From Hyposmocoma kahamanoa (lineage: Eukaryota > Arthropoda > Insecta > Lepidoptera > Cosmopterigidae), in NCBI RefSeq assembly GCF_003589595.1, contig NW_020653854.1, forward strand, positions 25,945,356 to 26,009,355: 64,000 nt of DNA. Direction: 5' to 3'. The translations under genes were made by a program, and so were the position numbers. Under the pieces are notes generated by a model that ran no database searches, had not been told where the DNA came from, and saw only the letters and a program-made list of their open reading frames with translations. Of this stretch, positions 21,419 to 36,400 are shown piece after piece. Every line of letters starts with the position of its first letter. Positions within the stretch are counted from its first letter, which is position 1.

Positions 21419-24400
21419 ATGAGTAATAACCCCAGCACATCAAAAGAAAATGTTGTTTTCGAAGATGACGAGATATTTGAAGATTCTTCAATTCTTGCAA
21501 ATTTTGACAATTCCTCGTTCAGGGACAAAACGTCGAAAGCTTTTGAGAATAACGTAAACAATTCTCTTAATAAAAGTGGGCTTAATGTCAGGTAAATTCT
21601 TTCACTTCTTTCCATTACTTTCTACTTTATCTATCAAGTTCTAACCTGTCACAGAACAATGTTACATGCCGATGTTATTCTTGCGGCTTATCATAAAAGC
21701 GATTGGACTGCGTAAACGACACTATGAAAACAAAATATAAAAGAGACTTGGAATTGTGTTGTTTTTAAATCTTGTTTCGAGTAGATTATACCTAAACAAA
21801 TGGTTTTAAATAAACACTTTAATCTTCTCGCTTTGCTTGTGAGGCCGATAATGTCGAAAAAAGTTACACCGGAAAATATCTTTTTTCGGATACTCAAAAT
21901 TTAGGGCCAATTTTGGTTAGTGAGGAGCGAAGCTGCAAATTAAGGAATGAATCAAATTTGTTTAAGTCCTGGTTTCTTAGTGCCCCTTTCGCTTTCAGTC
22001 TGACCATAAAAGCACCTAATTTATGAGAAATATGTGATGCGTGTCTGGGGGTCTACTCCCATTGTCTGTCCGAAACAGTTATTGTCAATAAGTAATACTC
22101 GATCAAATTAAAAAATGCATGATGCGTATGAAGCTTCTTACTAGACATTGTCTTTTGAGTTAGTCAAGTGTTACTTATTTCACAGTCATTGTTTTGTACG
22201 GAGAATGGGAATAGACCCCCTGGGTATAACTGTAAACCATGTTCAGGGGCCTTACCATGAACTGAGCGATTCAGTTTAAGACCTAAATTTAATTGTTGTG
22301 AGACAGCGCTACATGAAGTATATATCACCATCCCGCTTTTTTGTCGTCACGAACCTATACTGAACTGTAATAAGAGTTCATGGTAAGGCCCCAGGACGAA
22401 TTTTTGTCACATGATATTATTTACACTTATTCACAACAAACCTTGAGCACATAGTCTTAAATGCAGTATAGTATGGACATAGTTAAGCAAAAAGGATCCA
22501 ATCCCCAAAATTGTCAAAAAATGAGGTAAGCAAATGGTTCCTAAAGTCTAACGTCTTAGATCAGCAAAAAAATCCAACATATAAATAAATATCTCCGGAA
22601 TTACATGACATTATAAGTTTTGAAAATAAAACAAAAATGAGAAACACTTTTAAACTTTAAACTGCCATATCTCGAAAGTGAGTAGTTGTGGATTGGGTCA
22701 ATTTTTAAACTACATCCGTATGTAATAGTGAACTACATATTTATGTCGGGGCCATTTTCTTGAACAGTAACGACATGTAAATACCATTGTAATTTACAAC
22801 TTAAAAACAATTTACAACCTTCAACATGCAATAGACCTTCCTCGTGGGTGTCACAATTACTTCCTAATGGATTCTCATTCTTACTCGTGACATAGTCTAT
22901 AAGTCTAAGTATAAGTCTGCAAAACTACTGAGAAAGCTAACTTTTACATTGACATCAACTCTGAACTTAAGTTAATTTTTATTCAGTGCTCTATGCTGTG
23001 ACGAGGAGATCAGTGGGTATGACAAGGTCACAGGGGAGACATGGATCTATCCAACCAACTACCCTGTCAGGGATTATCAGTTCAACATAATCAAATCTGC
23101 TATTTTGAAGAATACCCTTGTAAGTATATTTTTACTTTATATGAACATAAACAGGCCAGGACAAAATGCATAGAATAATCGGGCACTTATGAAAAGATTG
23201 ATGTGAAAAAGGCGTTCATGCTTTTGCTTATGTTATGCTTAGCCTCCATAGGAGACAGACATGATAGTATGTAAGTATGTCTTACAGTAGGCTGTGACCC
23301 CTTATCAGTTTGACAATCCTTGGAATCGTCAGATCGATGATATATATATAGTTAAGCCCCATTTCCATATCAAATTGATATCCCTTTTAACTGTCACGGA
23401 TAGTATGGAAACAATGGGGACTTAATGTAAACATGTCGTACATCACCTCTGTTGAGTTGTTTTCTAGGGTCTCCGCAACTGTGACCAGTGATTTAATCCA
23501 TTGTGATAAACATTACTTAATGTTAGAACCTATAGCTACAAATTTAACTGCCTATGCAGTCGAACGGCTGCCATGCAGAGGTCCCGGGTTCGATTCCCGG
23601 GCCAGGTGAAATATTTGTATGGTTTACATTTAGGAAATGAAACTATTTTTCCTAATTTAATCGCGTATATTTGTTTATTAACAAAATTTTATTTCCTATG
23701 TGCAACATGTGGTTTTCGCGATTGTTGCATTTATTTTTCTCGTGACTTTGGGTGTAATTTGTGGTTGTCCAAGTGTGTGTCCATGGCACCCGCTGTACAG
23801 GGTTTCCTGAGTGCGGGCTATTAAAAAAAAGAAAAATAAATTAAAGCACTATAGGATTTTGTCCATTTGTGTTGCTTTTAACACTGAAGCAAATATAAAT
23901 TCAGGAGGGAACTTAATTTGCTTCTCAGAGACAACTGGCGCATGAGATACATGAAGTTGAAACTAATATTAGGTTTATTAACATAAAACCCGAGATAGAA
24001 ATGTGATAGTATGCATTTGTGTTCCATTTGCTTTCAATTAGTGCACAGTAAAATTTTGATAGATTATAAAAACCATACATTGATTGCTGGAAGATGTTCC
24101 CAATAAAAGAAATCTCTATCCTATTTCCCTAGATGTGTTCTCTAACGTCAAAATATTTATTACAGGTCAGTCTCCCAACAGGTCTGGGCAAAACGTTCAT
24201 AGCAGCGGTAATAATGTATAACTTCTACCGCTGGTACCCTTTGGGCAAGATTATTTTCACAGCACCTACTCGGCCACTTGTGGCTCAACAAATCGATGCT
24301 TGTTACAATATTGTGGCTGTGCCTCCTAATGATACAATAGAGATGACTGGTAAGTGTATATTTATCCTAAGACCCAGCTTTGATTAACAAAATCAATTTT

Positions 24401-27400
24401 TATGTCATATTAACGAAAGTAAATTCAATATTCTTATGTTGTAGTAATCACAAAAAACATCTTATACATTCATCATTATTCTTTGTTAATTATATACAGT
24501 GCATCCTATATGACATATGGCTATGAGACGTAGAGAGAAAGTACTTTAAATATTGTAGATAGGACATTTGTTTCATGGTTACATTATTTTATTTTTAAAA
24601 GGAAGTTTTTTTAAATCTTTGTTGATCAAAGTTGTTCCAATGAACATGTCGCCTTCGTAATGACTAATGACACACACAACAATAAGGTTGCAGAACTGAA
24701 ATGGTAACCTATCACAAACTCGAATTGTTTTTCCGAAATATCGTTTGTATGAATTTTCATTTCACCGAAAAACGAATTATAACGAAACCGTTCTCCTTTC
24801 AGTACGTGTTGGATTTTTATCGCAAAGACGCGATTAGGTTCGGTTAGGTTAGGTTAAGTTAGGTCTAAAGGAAAAACATTTTCCTCCCAAAATTACTTCC
24901 GAGATTATGAAAATTCAAGCAAACGTTATTTCTGGAAAATGTCATTTCGGACTAATGATAGGATACTGAAATAATTACTTTTGTCTGTTCTTAAGTCCAG
25001 AATCCTTTGCATTATACAGCATTATATTTTGAAGGGTAAAGGTGCTGGTGATATTACAGGCACAGTGGCAGTGCTCCGCAGATTTTTACGATTTAAAGCT
25101 CTGAGTGGCACTGCAACTGTTCTGGGCAGGTGTGTTGTGTGCAGCTTACCATCAGGCGCACGACTTGTTCGTCCCGTCACTTGACATTATAATAATCTCA
25201 CTACAGAGTACTAAAAAGACAGACCTCAAAAATACTTGGGATGTATTTATCGAGTTCTTAGGTTTTCGCGATTGTTAAACATAAGAAATGAAACTATTTT
25301 TCCGAATTTAAATCGCGTACAAATATACGTCACGGTTGACTGAGACCATGGGACCTGTAAAGGGCCCGAAACATCGGTTTGTTTGAAGAAATAAATATAC
25401 GCGATTTAAATCCGGAAAAATAATTTCATTTCTTACATGTATTTGCCAAGTTTTATAAAATCGGTTACCGGAAAGTGCCCAAAACCGGATTCATCGCCTA
25501 GTTCGCCACTATACGGAACTTGACACAGGGGATAATAAAAATCGGTTCTCACTACTCAAAGTGTATTGAAAGAAAAAAACACCTTGAATTGGAGAATAGC
25601 AAAATCAACCATTAAAATAATTGCTCCTTATAATAAAATTTAGGCGCTATTTATAAAAATGAATCTTCATGCGTGAACAGCCACCCTTATAAACGGATGA
25701 TTTTCTTCAAAATTAAATGGGACCACTATTGAGGTACCCTCTTTCCAACAAGAAAGAATCATCAAAATCGGTTCACCAATGGCGGAGTTATCGCGTAACA
25801 TATATATCAGCTTTGTCCATCATAAATGCCAACTTATTCAGTGCAATGTGACTGATTAGACCGGTTTCTTTATTTTGTGCTTAGCAAACCAACAAGGGGG
25901 TGTCGGTCAGCTAGATAGTTTTATACCATATCCCTAAAACAAAGTAATACTGCCCTAAAACAAAGCAATACTGCATTAAAAGAGTTTCAAAAAGTTGCTT
26001 GCTTCATCTCGGAATGAACCAACAAAATGTAAAAAAAAAAACGTATCTTTATTATTGTACTTTGTCATATACTTTTTAAATCTGCCATACATTATTTAAC
26101 TACATTGTACAATGCATGTTAGTAAATAGAGAATACCTTCAATATATTTGTTTGCTTAATGTTTAACTGGGCACAGTAAAGCTATACTTATTTTCGTACC
26201 TGTACATATAAATTGAAATTATTTTATACAGATATTATGCGTATTTTATTATTTCTCTAAGGGCACATGCAAGTGAACACAAGAAAAACGCACTGGCAAA
26301 CTAAACGCGTTTTCTTTGCAACACCTCAAGTTATATACAACGATATTAAATCGGGCATTTGCCCAGCCGACAAGATTCGCTGTCTCGTCATTGATGAGGC
26401 ACACAGAGCGAGAGGGAACTATGCCTATTGCCAGATTGTAGCGACCTTGGATGATATGGGATGCAAGACTTATAGGGTGCTCGCTTTGTCTGCCACTCCG
26501 GGGAGTAAAGTTGATGATGTTATTACTGTGAGTTATTTTTTTTTTATTTTGATAATGAAATTTTGATAGTGAACCGACAGAACGGTACTATACAGTGTGG
26601 GGTTTTTTAAATTGGGATAGTATGGAAAATCCCAAAACCAGAGAAGATGTAGGGAAACTGTCGTAAGAACCACACCGTACCTGGATAGTGCACGATAGAG
26701 ATCATTTAAAACGTTACGTCTGTCGAGTTAACAAATTGAATGAATAACATTTAAAATAAATTTGGGCAACTTCTGCTGGTTTGATTTTGTTCTAAAAAAA
26801 GAACTACACACATCAAAAGTGTCTAGGGATCAAGTGAATATTTTTGAAATAAAAATTATTTAAGCAATATTTACCAAATCCAGTCTTCCAGGACGACTTC
26901 TTACTTTAATTCTTATGTTTTATTTAACCGCTTACCCCTATATTTAATTAAAATAAACTAAAATTGATGTTTTTGCAAATTGTGGGAAAAAACTCAAATT
27001 AACGGCGTCAATTAAATGACAAAAAAATGGCGACAATGATGATGTTGCTCATTTTTATTGTAAAGATAAGAAAATTAATAATCTGTATTTCCACCATTAA
27101 CACGAATCACACAATTACAGCGATTTGGCATGCTTAAGATGAGTTCATCAAAATCACTTTGAGGAATGGCCGCCCATGTGTTTTGTAACAAGTCAAAATA
27201 TTGTTGTAGAGTATGTACGGTATGCATACTCGGCACAGCTCTTCTTTGAAGCATATCCCATGCGTGCTCAATTGGATTGAGGTCTGGCGATTGAGCAGGC
27301 CACGGCAGAACGTCGATACGAGCTTCGGCAAGAATGCGTGTTACGACTCTAGCCGTGTGTGGACGTGCGTTGTCATGCATTAGTTGAAATGAATCACCCA

Positions 27401-30400
27401 ACTGGCCTCGCAAAGGGATGATAACATCTGAAACAATCCTCTCTGCGTAAACTTGAGCATTGAGGTTACCCCTGATCCAAATGAGATCGGTTCTTCCGCC
27501 GATCCAAATACCGGCCCATATCATTATTGTTCCCCCACCATATGGATGAACTTCCTGACAATATCTCAAACGTTCATGACGTCCAGATGTTCTCCAAACT
27601 CGAGTACGTCTTGTATCCGGTCTCATACCGAAGCGGGATTCATCCGAAAAGCACACATAGCGCCAGTCTTCTTCCTCCCAGTTTCTGTGTTCGCGAGCCC
27701 ATCGTAAACGGGTCCTGCGATTGCAGGGTGCAATAGGTGGAACTCTGAGCGGCCTTCGGGATCGCAGACCCACTTCACGTAAACGATTTCGGATTGTTTG
27801 ATCGCTTATTAGCAAGCCTGAGGAGCTGTGGAGCCTCGTAACCAACATCATGGCGGTCATGGTACGATTCCGTCGAGCAGTATTTTGGATATACCGGTCC
27901 TGTCTGCGAGTCGTGATGCGAGATCGTCCTCCATGTCGCTCGGCCACGCTGCCCGTCATGCGATAGCGCGTCCAGAGGCGACTTATGACGCTCTGTGTAG
28001 TGTTAAGAGTGAAAGCCACAGCACGTTGCCTGGAACCAGCTTCCAACATTCCGACGGCTCGCATCATCACTTCTCGGGTTAAATGATGTCGTCTCTCCAT
28101 AATAATGTAAATTGTTTCGGTTCCGATGCAGATATTGTAATGATTGTATACAAAACCACATTGACAATCGATCCGGCGCATGTATTCCCTCCCCTCTATA
28201 ACATCGGGTCCTTCAAACGTAGTGTGAAGAAGCATTTGGCCAGACCGGCAAAATGATAGTGACGGAGTGAAGATATTTGTGTTTTCCATCCGTTACTCTC
28301 ATCTCTGGACTGTATTCGCACTTTCCATCAGGCGCGGTGCAGTCATTTTGCCGAGTCACAATAAAAAAAAAAAAAAAAAAAAATTTCTTCTTATTATCGA
28401 ATTTTAAACAATATTCCTTATTTAAATGTTAAAACTCACAAAAAAAGTATCAATAGCGATACAAAAAAGTTAATATAATTAACCCTAATTGCAGCAATAC
28501 TCTTAAACGTACTTGATCCCTAGACACTTTTGATGTGTGTATATTTTTCAACCAGGTGACGAGTTTGTGATGAACGCATATAAATTTTGTTTGGGACTTT
28601 GTATGATATATTGTTAACAATATCAGAGCAATTACGTTTGTTATTGCTATAGTCATGCACTTCATCTATTGGTGTCTGGAGTGTAGATCTGATTTACTCT
28701 TAAAGTCTGTGCACACGTATTTTACACGCGCGTCATCTGCGTGCTTCATTTCAAAAACTAACTGAAACTAACAAACAAATCTAAAATGAAAACTATCTCT
28801 TATCAAAATGCGCGCGTAAAATACGCCGTGTGCATGGGCTTTTGCATGCTATATAGAAATTAAAACTTAATCTTTCACCATCACACATACTGCACAATCC
28901 TTTTTGTACAGCATTTTCCTACATCTGCCACACCCAACATTAACAACCGTTTCCATTAAGGTTGACATCAGCACGCTCCATTGTGCCGTTACCACCCGTC
29001 TTACGACACTGTACTTCCTAAAATATGTCGCACTGCTATTACAATAGTGTTGCAATTCAAAATATGTAAAATTCAAGATCACATTATTGCTGAATGTAAT
29101 ATTTGATTCTCTGCTCGTCAATAAGAACGTCGTTGATATATAGTAAGAAATAAGATCTCCGCTTAGCTCGATATGAGTCAAACTTGTAGTTCTGGACAAA
29201 ACTGTCCTTACTCAAAAATATGAAATTATTTTTTCCCTTTTATTTTCAAATATATTTGGCGAGTAGAAAATTGATTAGATGTCTGTAAAAAAACTTTAAC
29301 CTATAGATCAATTATAAATATTTTTCACGCGAAGTGAGTAATTCGTTTTTCATCAATTCTGAAAAATATACACTATTGTATTATATAAATATACACTGTG
29401 CAATATATATTTTTAAGGTAGCCTGCATTATTGTCCACAGCTGGGAAAAGACCTTTCCCTCGGACTTCTAAATCTAATTTACATCTGTAATTGTTTTAGG
29501 TGATAAAAAACTTACACATCGCACACCTAGAACTGCGTACAGAGAGCTGTATTGACGTGGCACCATACAGCCACTCACGGCGAATAAACACTGTCCTAGT
29601 GCAGTTAGGACCAGAGCTGTCGCAACTGAGGCAACAGTATATTGAGGTAAAGTGTGATACATGTAATAATGATAATAATTCTTTTTTAACCGAAAGGAGG
29701 AGGTTTTCAATTCGACTGTTCTTTTTTTGTTGGATGGAGGTACCTCAGTTTTGGTCCCATTTAATTTGAAGAAAAATTTCCACCTCTAAAGGTGATAAAC
29801 TAAGGGATGACTCCAGTTTTGCGCACTTTCCGTTAACCGATTTCAATATAACTTGGCAAATAGATGTAATTTCACGAACTTTTAAGGTCGATTTTTTTTA
29901 TAAAAATATTATAATATTCTAAATAATATTATGATAATTTGAAATACAAGCTTCAAAGCATAGTTTAGGCATCGGTCTCCCACAATGTCTATAGAATAGT
30001 TCATATACAATTGTGGCCCATCGAATTCGTCAGGGACACAGCTTAAGAAAACTGAGAAGCGTCTGGCGTTCAATGTTGCCGAATCGTAGACCATCCCAAT
30101 GTTGTCATGTAATTAACCAATGAAAAATTTGGAATCACAATAAAATTTAGTATTTTGTGAATAAATCTCAGTAATAAGTAAAAAAAGGGTGAATTTTGTA
30201 TTGAGTCATTGCTCTTGAAAAGCAGCATTTTATTATTATTATTATTCGGACCATAACATATCCATAGTATATTTGCAAAAGTTAAAACAAGATTAGTAGA
30301 AAAACATTGCAGGACAATTTTTAGTAGCATTGGAGATCCTTGTGAAAGAGTTCGTCCAGGAAAGTACTGCCACCTTACCTATTTCTGCGTTCCGGTTTTC

Positions 30401-33400
30401 AAGGGGCATGCTGGTAAACTTACAGGCGCAAGGGACTTATCCACTTATGTCTCAGGGTGACGGGTGCACTTGCCCCTCCTATCTTTGCGGTTTAAATCTC
30501 TGTGTGGCACTGCAACTGTTATGGACAAACGTGTCGCTTACCATCAGGCGCACGACTTGTTCGTCCCGTCACTAGGCAGTAAAAAAAAAGTTAACGTAAT
30601 TATATTATAAATTGGGCTACTCCCATGAGTTCCTCTTTCCAATATACAGAACAATCATAACCATCGGCGATAAGATTAGGAATGCTGAATTAGGAAGTCC
30701 TAAGACTTTGCCTCAAACGACTTTGGGAGACAATTTTTTTTCGCATAATGGCCTGGAGGCTGTCCGTGCGAGCTACCGTAAACATACTCGATGCATTGAA
30801 CCAGCTTGGCAGTCCTACCGGCATTTTAAATGCTTTATTATATTCCACGTGCAAAGTTTTGCGGGGCACGGGGAGAGAACGAAATGCACCAAACATTCTC
30901 CTCTCGCGTCCCATAAATGATAGGAGGGTGATCAACCAATCGGTTGAAAGCATCGAGTATATAACCAGAAATAGAGACGAAATGTCATTTAATTTGTTTG
31001 AAAACTATTCTGCCAAATAATTATTGTGACAACTGCGCTCCGCTTGGCCAGCCCGAATTCGAAACAATTGACGGGTCTCGTCTACTGTTTCACTCCAAAT
31101 CGACCAGTTTAACTTAGGCTTTGCTATAATGGCCGAAAATTGCAAAATTACATATTTAATATTTAATTACCGATGAAATGTGACTCCGTTTTGGAATTAC
31201 ACGTTTTGCTGTTTTTCCCCACACCACCGAATTTGCCCCCATTGTTAGAGATCTTATCTTTATTACAATAAATACAGAACATTTTTGAATATACGGAGAC
31301 GTACACACAGATCAGTTGTTGGCGCTGTACTATTTCAGCTTTCTAATTGGTAATTTCAGTGCAAACGAGAGTTGATATTTAAGTGATATAAGGCCCATAT
31401 GCCTGATGAACTCATCCAGGGATGGCCCTTATTTCTGGTTATATAGTCGATGGTTAAAAGCGTTTTTCTATCTCATCTTGAAGCTTCTTCATAACATAAT
31501 TTCGTAAATGTCTGCGTAAAGCCTGTATTAACATTGACTGGTTTATGCTTTGAAAGTACGCAGACCAATGAAGGATGAGCTTTGCAGTAAATACTCTTTG
31601 TAGATCTTAGACGTCTACGCGCGCAGACTCAAGCAGATGAACATCCTGCCGTACAATCTTGGTAACTTGTCAAAGGGCAGGATTGTTATGCTATATAAGG
31701 AGTTCCAGAACAAGGATCGGAGTGCCAGGTCAGTTTGAAAAGAAAATATCACTTTTTTATTATTCAATAATGATATTATTTAATAATATTTTAGAAATAA
31801 TAAATAAAGTAATGGATATTTCACACCACACACAGGCACCCCCAACACAACTATATAATGAAGGACTTCACCCTCCTAATCGCCCTCTACCACGGGTTGG
31901 AGCTGCTCACGAAGCACGGCTCCAGAGTGTTCCTCAACTTCTTCGACGAGCACCCGGAGAAGTCATGGATTCAGTCCGATGATAGACTTACGGCACTTTT
32001 AGAGAGATTGAGAGATGATCTTGGAATTAACCCGCTGTCATTAGATAGGAGTATATTGCCTGACGGAACTGTACCAGAGGTGGGTTTCTCGTTGGTAACT
32101 TTTTGAAATACAAAAAGTACTTTGATTTGGAACGTTTTCAAGCTTTAAAATTTAAAGACTTGACAAAACATAATAATTATAGGTATATTTGGCAATGCTG
32201 GAATCCGGCCGGATCAAAGGATTTTTTTCTGAGTGTTCGATCTTTGTATTAATAATTAAAACAATAATTTTTTTATTTTTATTTTAACATTCAATCATGT
32301 ATTCTTACGTTTTCAGATTCCAAAGAACCTTAGTTTTGGGCATCCAAAGTTCAACAAATTGAAAGAAATCATGTTGGACCATTTCCACAAGGCTAAAATG
32401 AATAATCAAGATACCAGAGCAATCGGTAAAAATTGTTTAAAATAAATATTGCCGCTTCCATGGTTTCCATATTATGACTAAACTAAAAAAACATTCTATT
32501 TATCGTTATTTATTTATTTATAATATACCAGAATTAGAAAGAGGCCGATGTTGTTGGAGTGAAATCATAGAATAGAAGTATAACCCATTGTTAACTTGTT
32601 ATTAATTCAAATATGTTTTGCGGTGCAAACTAGCTTTCAATTCGCTTCCTTAATTGCCCAAAACTGGCAACATCACCACCAAAGAATGAGCTTAGCTATC
32701 CAAAGAAACCTTGCCAGGTTCCAAGTAAGAGATTCCTGTCACAAAGTAACAGGTTAGTTTGAATAGTAAGTAGTTCAAAATCCGTGCACCATATCTTTAT
32801 TTCATATGTAAGCAAGTATACTTAAACAAATTATACTAAAGGCCTGTCTAAGCCTGGAAATAAAATCTTTAAATGGAACTCAAATAACTATATGTAACTA
32901 TATAAGTTTTTGTTTTTTACATTGACCGACATCTAACCGCCAAAAATAGATGTTCAATACCTACATATAGATTGGTCCACACTAAGTTAGTTCATGTAAT
33001 ATGAAATGTACTAATTCGACAGATTTGCAATAAGAGATTAACTACTTAACTTTATTAGGTACTAAAAATAAAGTAGATGATTCTTTCTCCAAATATGCCA
33101 TGCGAGGAAATAGTAAAACTGACGAAAAAGTTCCCGATGACAGGGATAGATGGCATGTTTCACAAAAAATAATTTATACCTGAATTGCCAGGGCATAGTA
33201 TGAAATGTACTCAGTTTTCTTTTGTTAACTTCATGTCTTTTGACCTTTTAACCAAAAATATTTTCTTCTGAACTTTCGTCACGTCACAAACGGTAACCTA
33301 TCAGCAGTCCAAAATGACATTTTCCAGAAATAACGTTTGGTCGAAATTTCATAACTTCGATAGTAGTTTTGAGAGGAAAAGGTTTTTTTCTTTTCTTTTA

Positions 33401-36400
33401 AACCTTGATCCTATGAAGTAAGGTCTAAACTTAACCTACCCTAACCGAACCTAATCCTGTCTTTGCGATAAACATTCAACGTATCCTGAGAGAAGAACTA
33501 TTTCGTTATAATTCGGTTTTCGGTGTAATGAAAATTCGAACAAAAGTTATTTCGGAGTAAAAAAATTTTCGACTTTATGATAGGGTACCGTCACAAACCC
33601 ACGGCACCATTGAGCTTCTATTAACTCTGTTTAACACTTCTGTAGTTTATTTTGATATAATAATACACCAAATAGATTTTATTCAATTATGTAAAATATA
33701 ACCTCCAAAACTTCAAACTGGAATTTTCTTTAATTCCAGTCTTCTCAGAATAGTAAACTCAAAACCAAATTTTTTCATATTTTTTATAGACAGACGCATA
33801 CAAATTATGTCAATACAAATTGATATGGAAGTTCGCCATTGTTCTTTTGAGTAAAAGTGATGATTTGTTATTTGTTGTTATTGCAGTGTTCTGCGAGTAC
33901 CGCGAAAGCGTGAACTTGGTGCACTGCCTGCTGCTGCAGTGCCGGCCGCTCATCGTGCCGCAGATGTTCGTCGGACAGGGTACTGCAGGTTCGTAACTAT
34001 TTCAGACGTACTTTAAAGATGAAGGTTATTAACCTTGCCATTTGGTTTGTTATTCATTGGCTAAATTTGTAAACCCCGTAACCTGCATTGATGTGAACTT
34101 TTGAGTAGGCACGAAAAACATAATTGCTCGAAATAATTACAAATGCTGTGGCGTTATGAACTTTGTTGATTGATGAAAATGAAGAACGTAATACGTTATT
34201 TGGCTGCGATTTAATTAGTTAATAGTACATTATTCCAGAGGCCGGGAAGTAAGGGATTGCTGGACCAGTATGAGTTACAAGGACGAGCGCCAGCGAGGCC
34301 TTGTATTGGTTATACTGTCACAAGCTAGAAACATGATTTACAGAATTTTGTTTCTCCGAAAACCTTTAGATTTTTGTTGAATAAATTATGTTTCATTTGT
34401 CCGAAAACACGTGACAGGTTTTTTCGTTTCACCATTTAATGTTTCACTATTTTGACATATTGACAAGTTCTTTTCCCGATTTTTTATTTCCCCAACAAAC
34501 TGTTTGACCAATGTATCTAATTCAATATTTTTATTTTGTAAAAAACCGATATCCATGATACATTTTTATTACATATATTATTTCTTATTACAGATATTAA
34601 AAGTATTAGAACATGTTGCACAATATAACTCGTCAAATTAAAGAACCTCGCATCTTTAGAAAATATGATAAACGAGATGCTAGTTAAGCTCGCTACCCTC
34701 GTTCGGATCGTGCTGCTTTTTCATTAACTAAACTAACCTAAGCCTACAGCAGGGGGTCGTACCGTCTATGTAATGCAAACAAATTCGGCTCTGGCACTCG
34801 CCGGCCGCTGCCGCGGTATGCTCGCTTCGCTCGCTCGGCACGAGCGGTTTTTTCATATGCTAACTTAATCTAAACCCACAAGAGGGAGTCGACCTATCTA
34901 GGTAATGCAAACAAATTCGGTTCTGGTACTCTCCTCGATTAAGTTATAAGTTATTTATTGAATACTCAAGACCATTGTTTTTAAATTATATTTCAGATGA
35001 CAGCAAAAACATAGCACAGGTATGACGAAAATTACGTAAGTGAACAGAATTTTGGAGCTGTACGGTAAAATTGTATGGCGGTACAATTTTATCTAAGAAT
35101 AATAATTTTGTGGAAACAAATTTTCAGCAATCTAAATTATATGGAAAACAGACAGTATAACAAACATGATTAGACCAAACAACCTTCTGGCCGAAGAATA
35201 CGTAATAATTATTCTAATAATAGGTTTTCGGACAAACGGTACTTCTGCTGTAAGACATTTCTGTGTTGTAAATTTATACCAAAACTGTCATCGCACTAAT
35301 GAAAAAAAATGGAACCGTTTTCGTAGTAATGAAATTCGGAAAAACGAAATTCGAGTTCGTGATAGGTTTACGAGTCAAGCAATCCCCGTTCCCGCTGAGA
35401 CATGTATAGTATTTTTCTCAAACAATGCGAGGAAATAATAAAAGAGTAAAGAGAGGATGATGCATAATAGAAAAAGTAAAAAAATATTAACTAACATTAA
35501 AATTGCTAAAAGAAAATGTTATTGTTTTTCCAGGCACATTAATAGTAGTCTGCTGGACTTCTGATGATGTGTTTGAATTTGTCTATTACTGTATTTTCGT
35601 TATTGCTCTTCTCTCTAGCACTCATTTTCGCGACCAAAATACAAAGACGACAAAACAAAAGAACACCAAAGCACTTTAATCTAAATGTTACCGCCATTTT
35701 CTTTTTTTTTAATTCTCGCAGTTATGAACACTGGGCAGTTGGCTGTATGAGTTTTTCTTTTGCCTGTTTACATAGTTCATTTTTAGTAGGTAGATTTAAA
35801 AGTTTCGAAAAGAGGATAATAATGTCTTTTCATCATTGACTTACAATTATATGGACGTCGGGTCCGCGCTAAAAAGTGTCCGAAATTATAGGGCGTTAAA
35901 ATCGTATACAGAGCGTCATTCACGCTTTAGTCTTCGTTTGTTCGACTGACAGCGAAGCAAGCAAAATTAGACAGTACTGCGATGACATTACAATTCAAAT
36001 TCAACGTTTTAGCTTTTTCATATTCCTTTACATGTCACTACGTTTAAATAGGTTGACTTGGGACATTTTTTTCGTGGTTTTTGTATTAGACCCGTCGTCC
36101 ATTTATTTGTAAGTCAATGCTTTTCATGTACTTACTTTGCAGGCCTTGGCCGGGAAAAAGTCGCATGGTCCTTATATGACTAAGTTTCCGTGTTCGTTTT
36201 TTGAAAGCAATGCAAAAATTTCCGAGCATGTTTGAGAAAAACATATTACAAAAAGTGCGTGTGCCGATAGTGCATCGGCGACCGTTGGAGAGAATTTCCT
36301 TGTTTGAGTAAAGTATGACGCCCACCGTAGGCAAGGAGGGCCGCGTGGCGGCGTCGCAGAAGCAGCAGCTGCGCGCCATGCGCGCCTTCCGCGCGGGCGC

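Noticed and set aside
24838..24862. Interstitial telomere repeat
   Set aside because: The core is a few TTAGGT-like units inside a dispersed repeat, not a TTAGG array.
27075..28289. 404-codon version of the Tc1 transposase
   Set aside because: The first 63 codons have no family similarity; the ATG at 28100 gives the usual Tc1 length and N-terminus.
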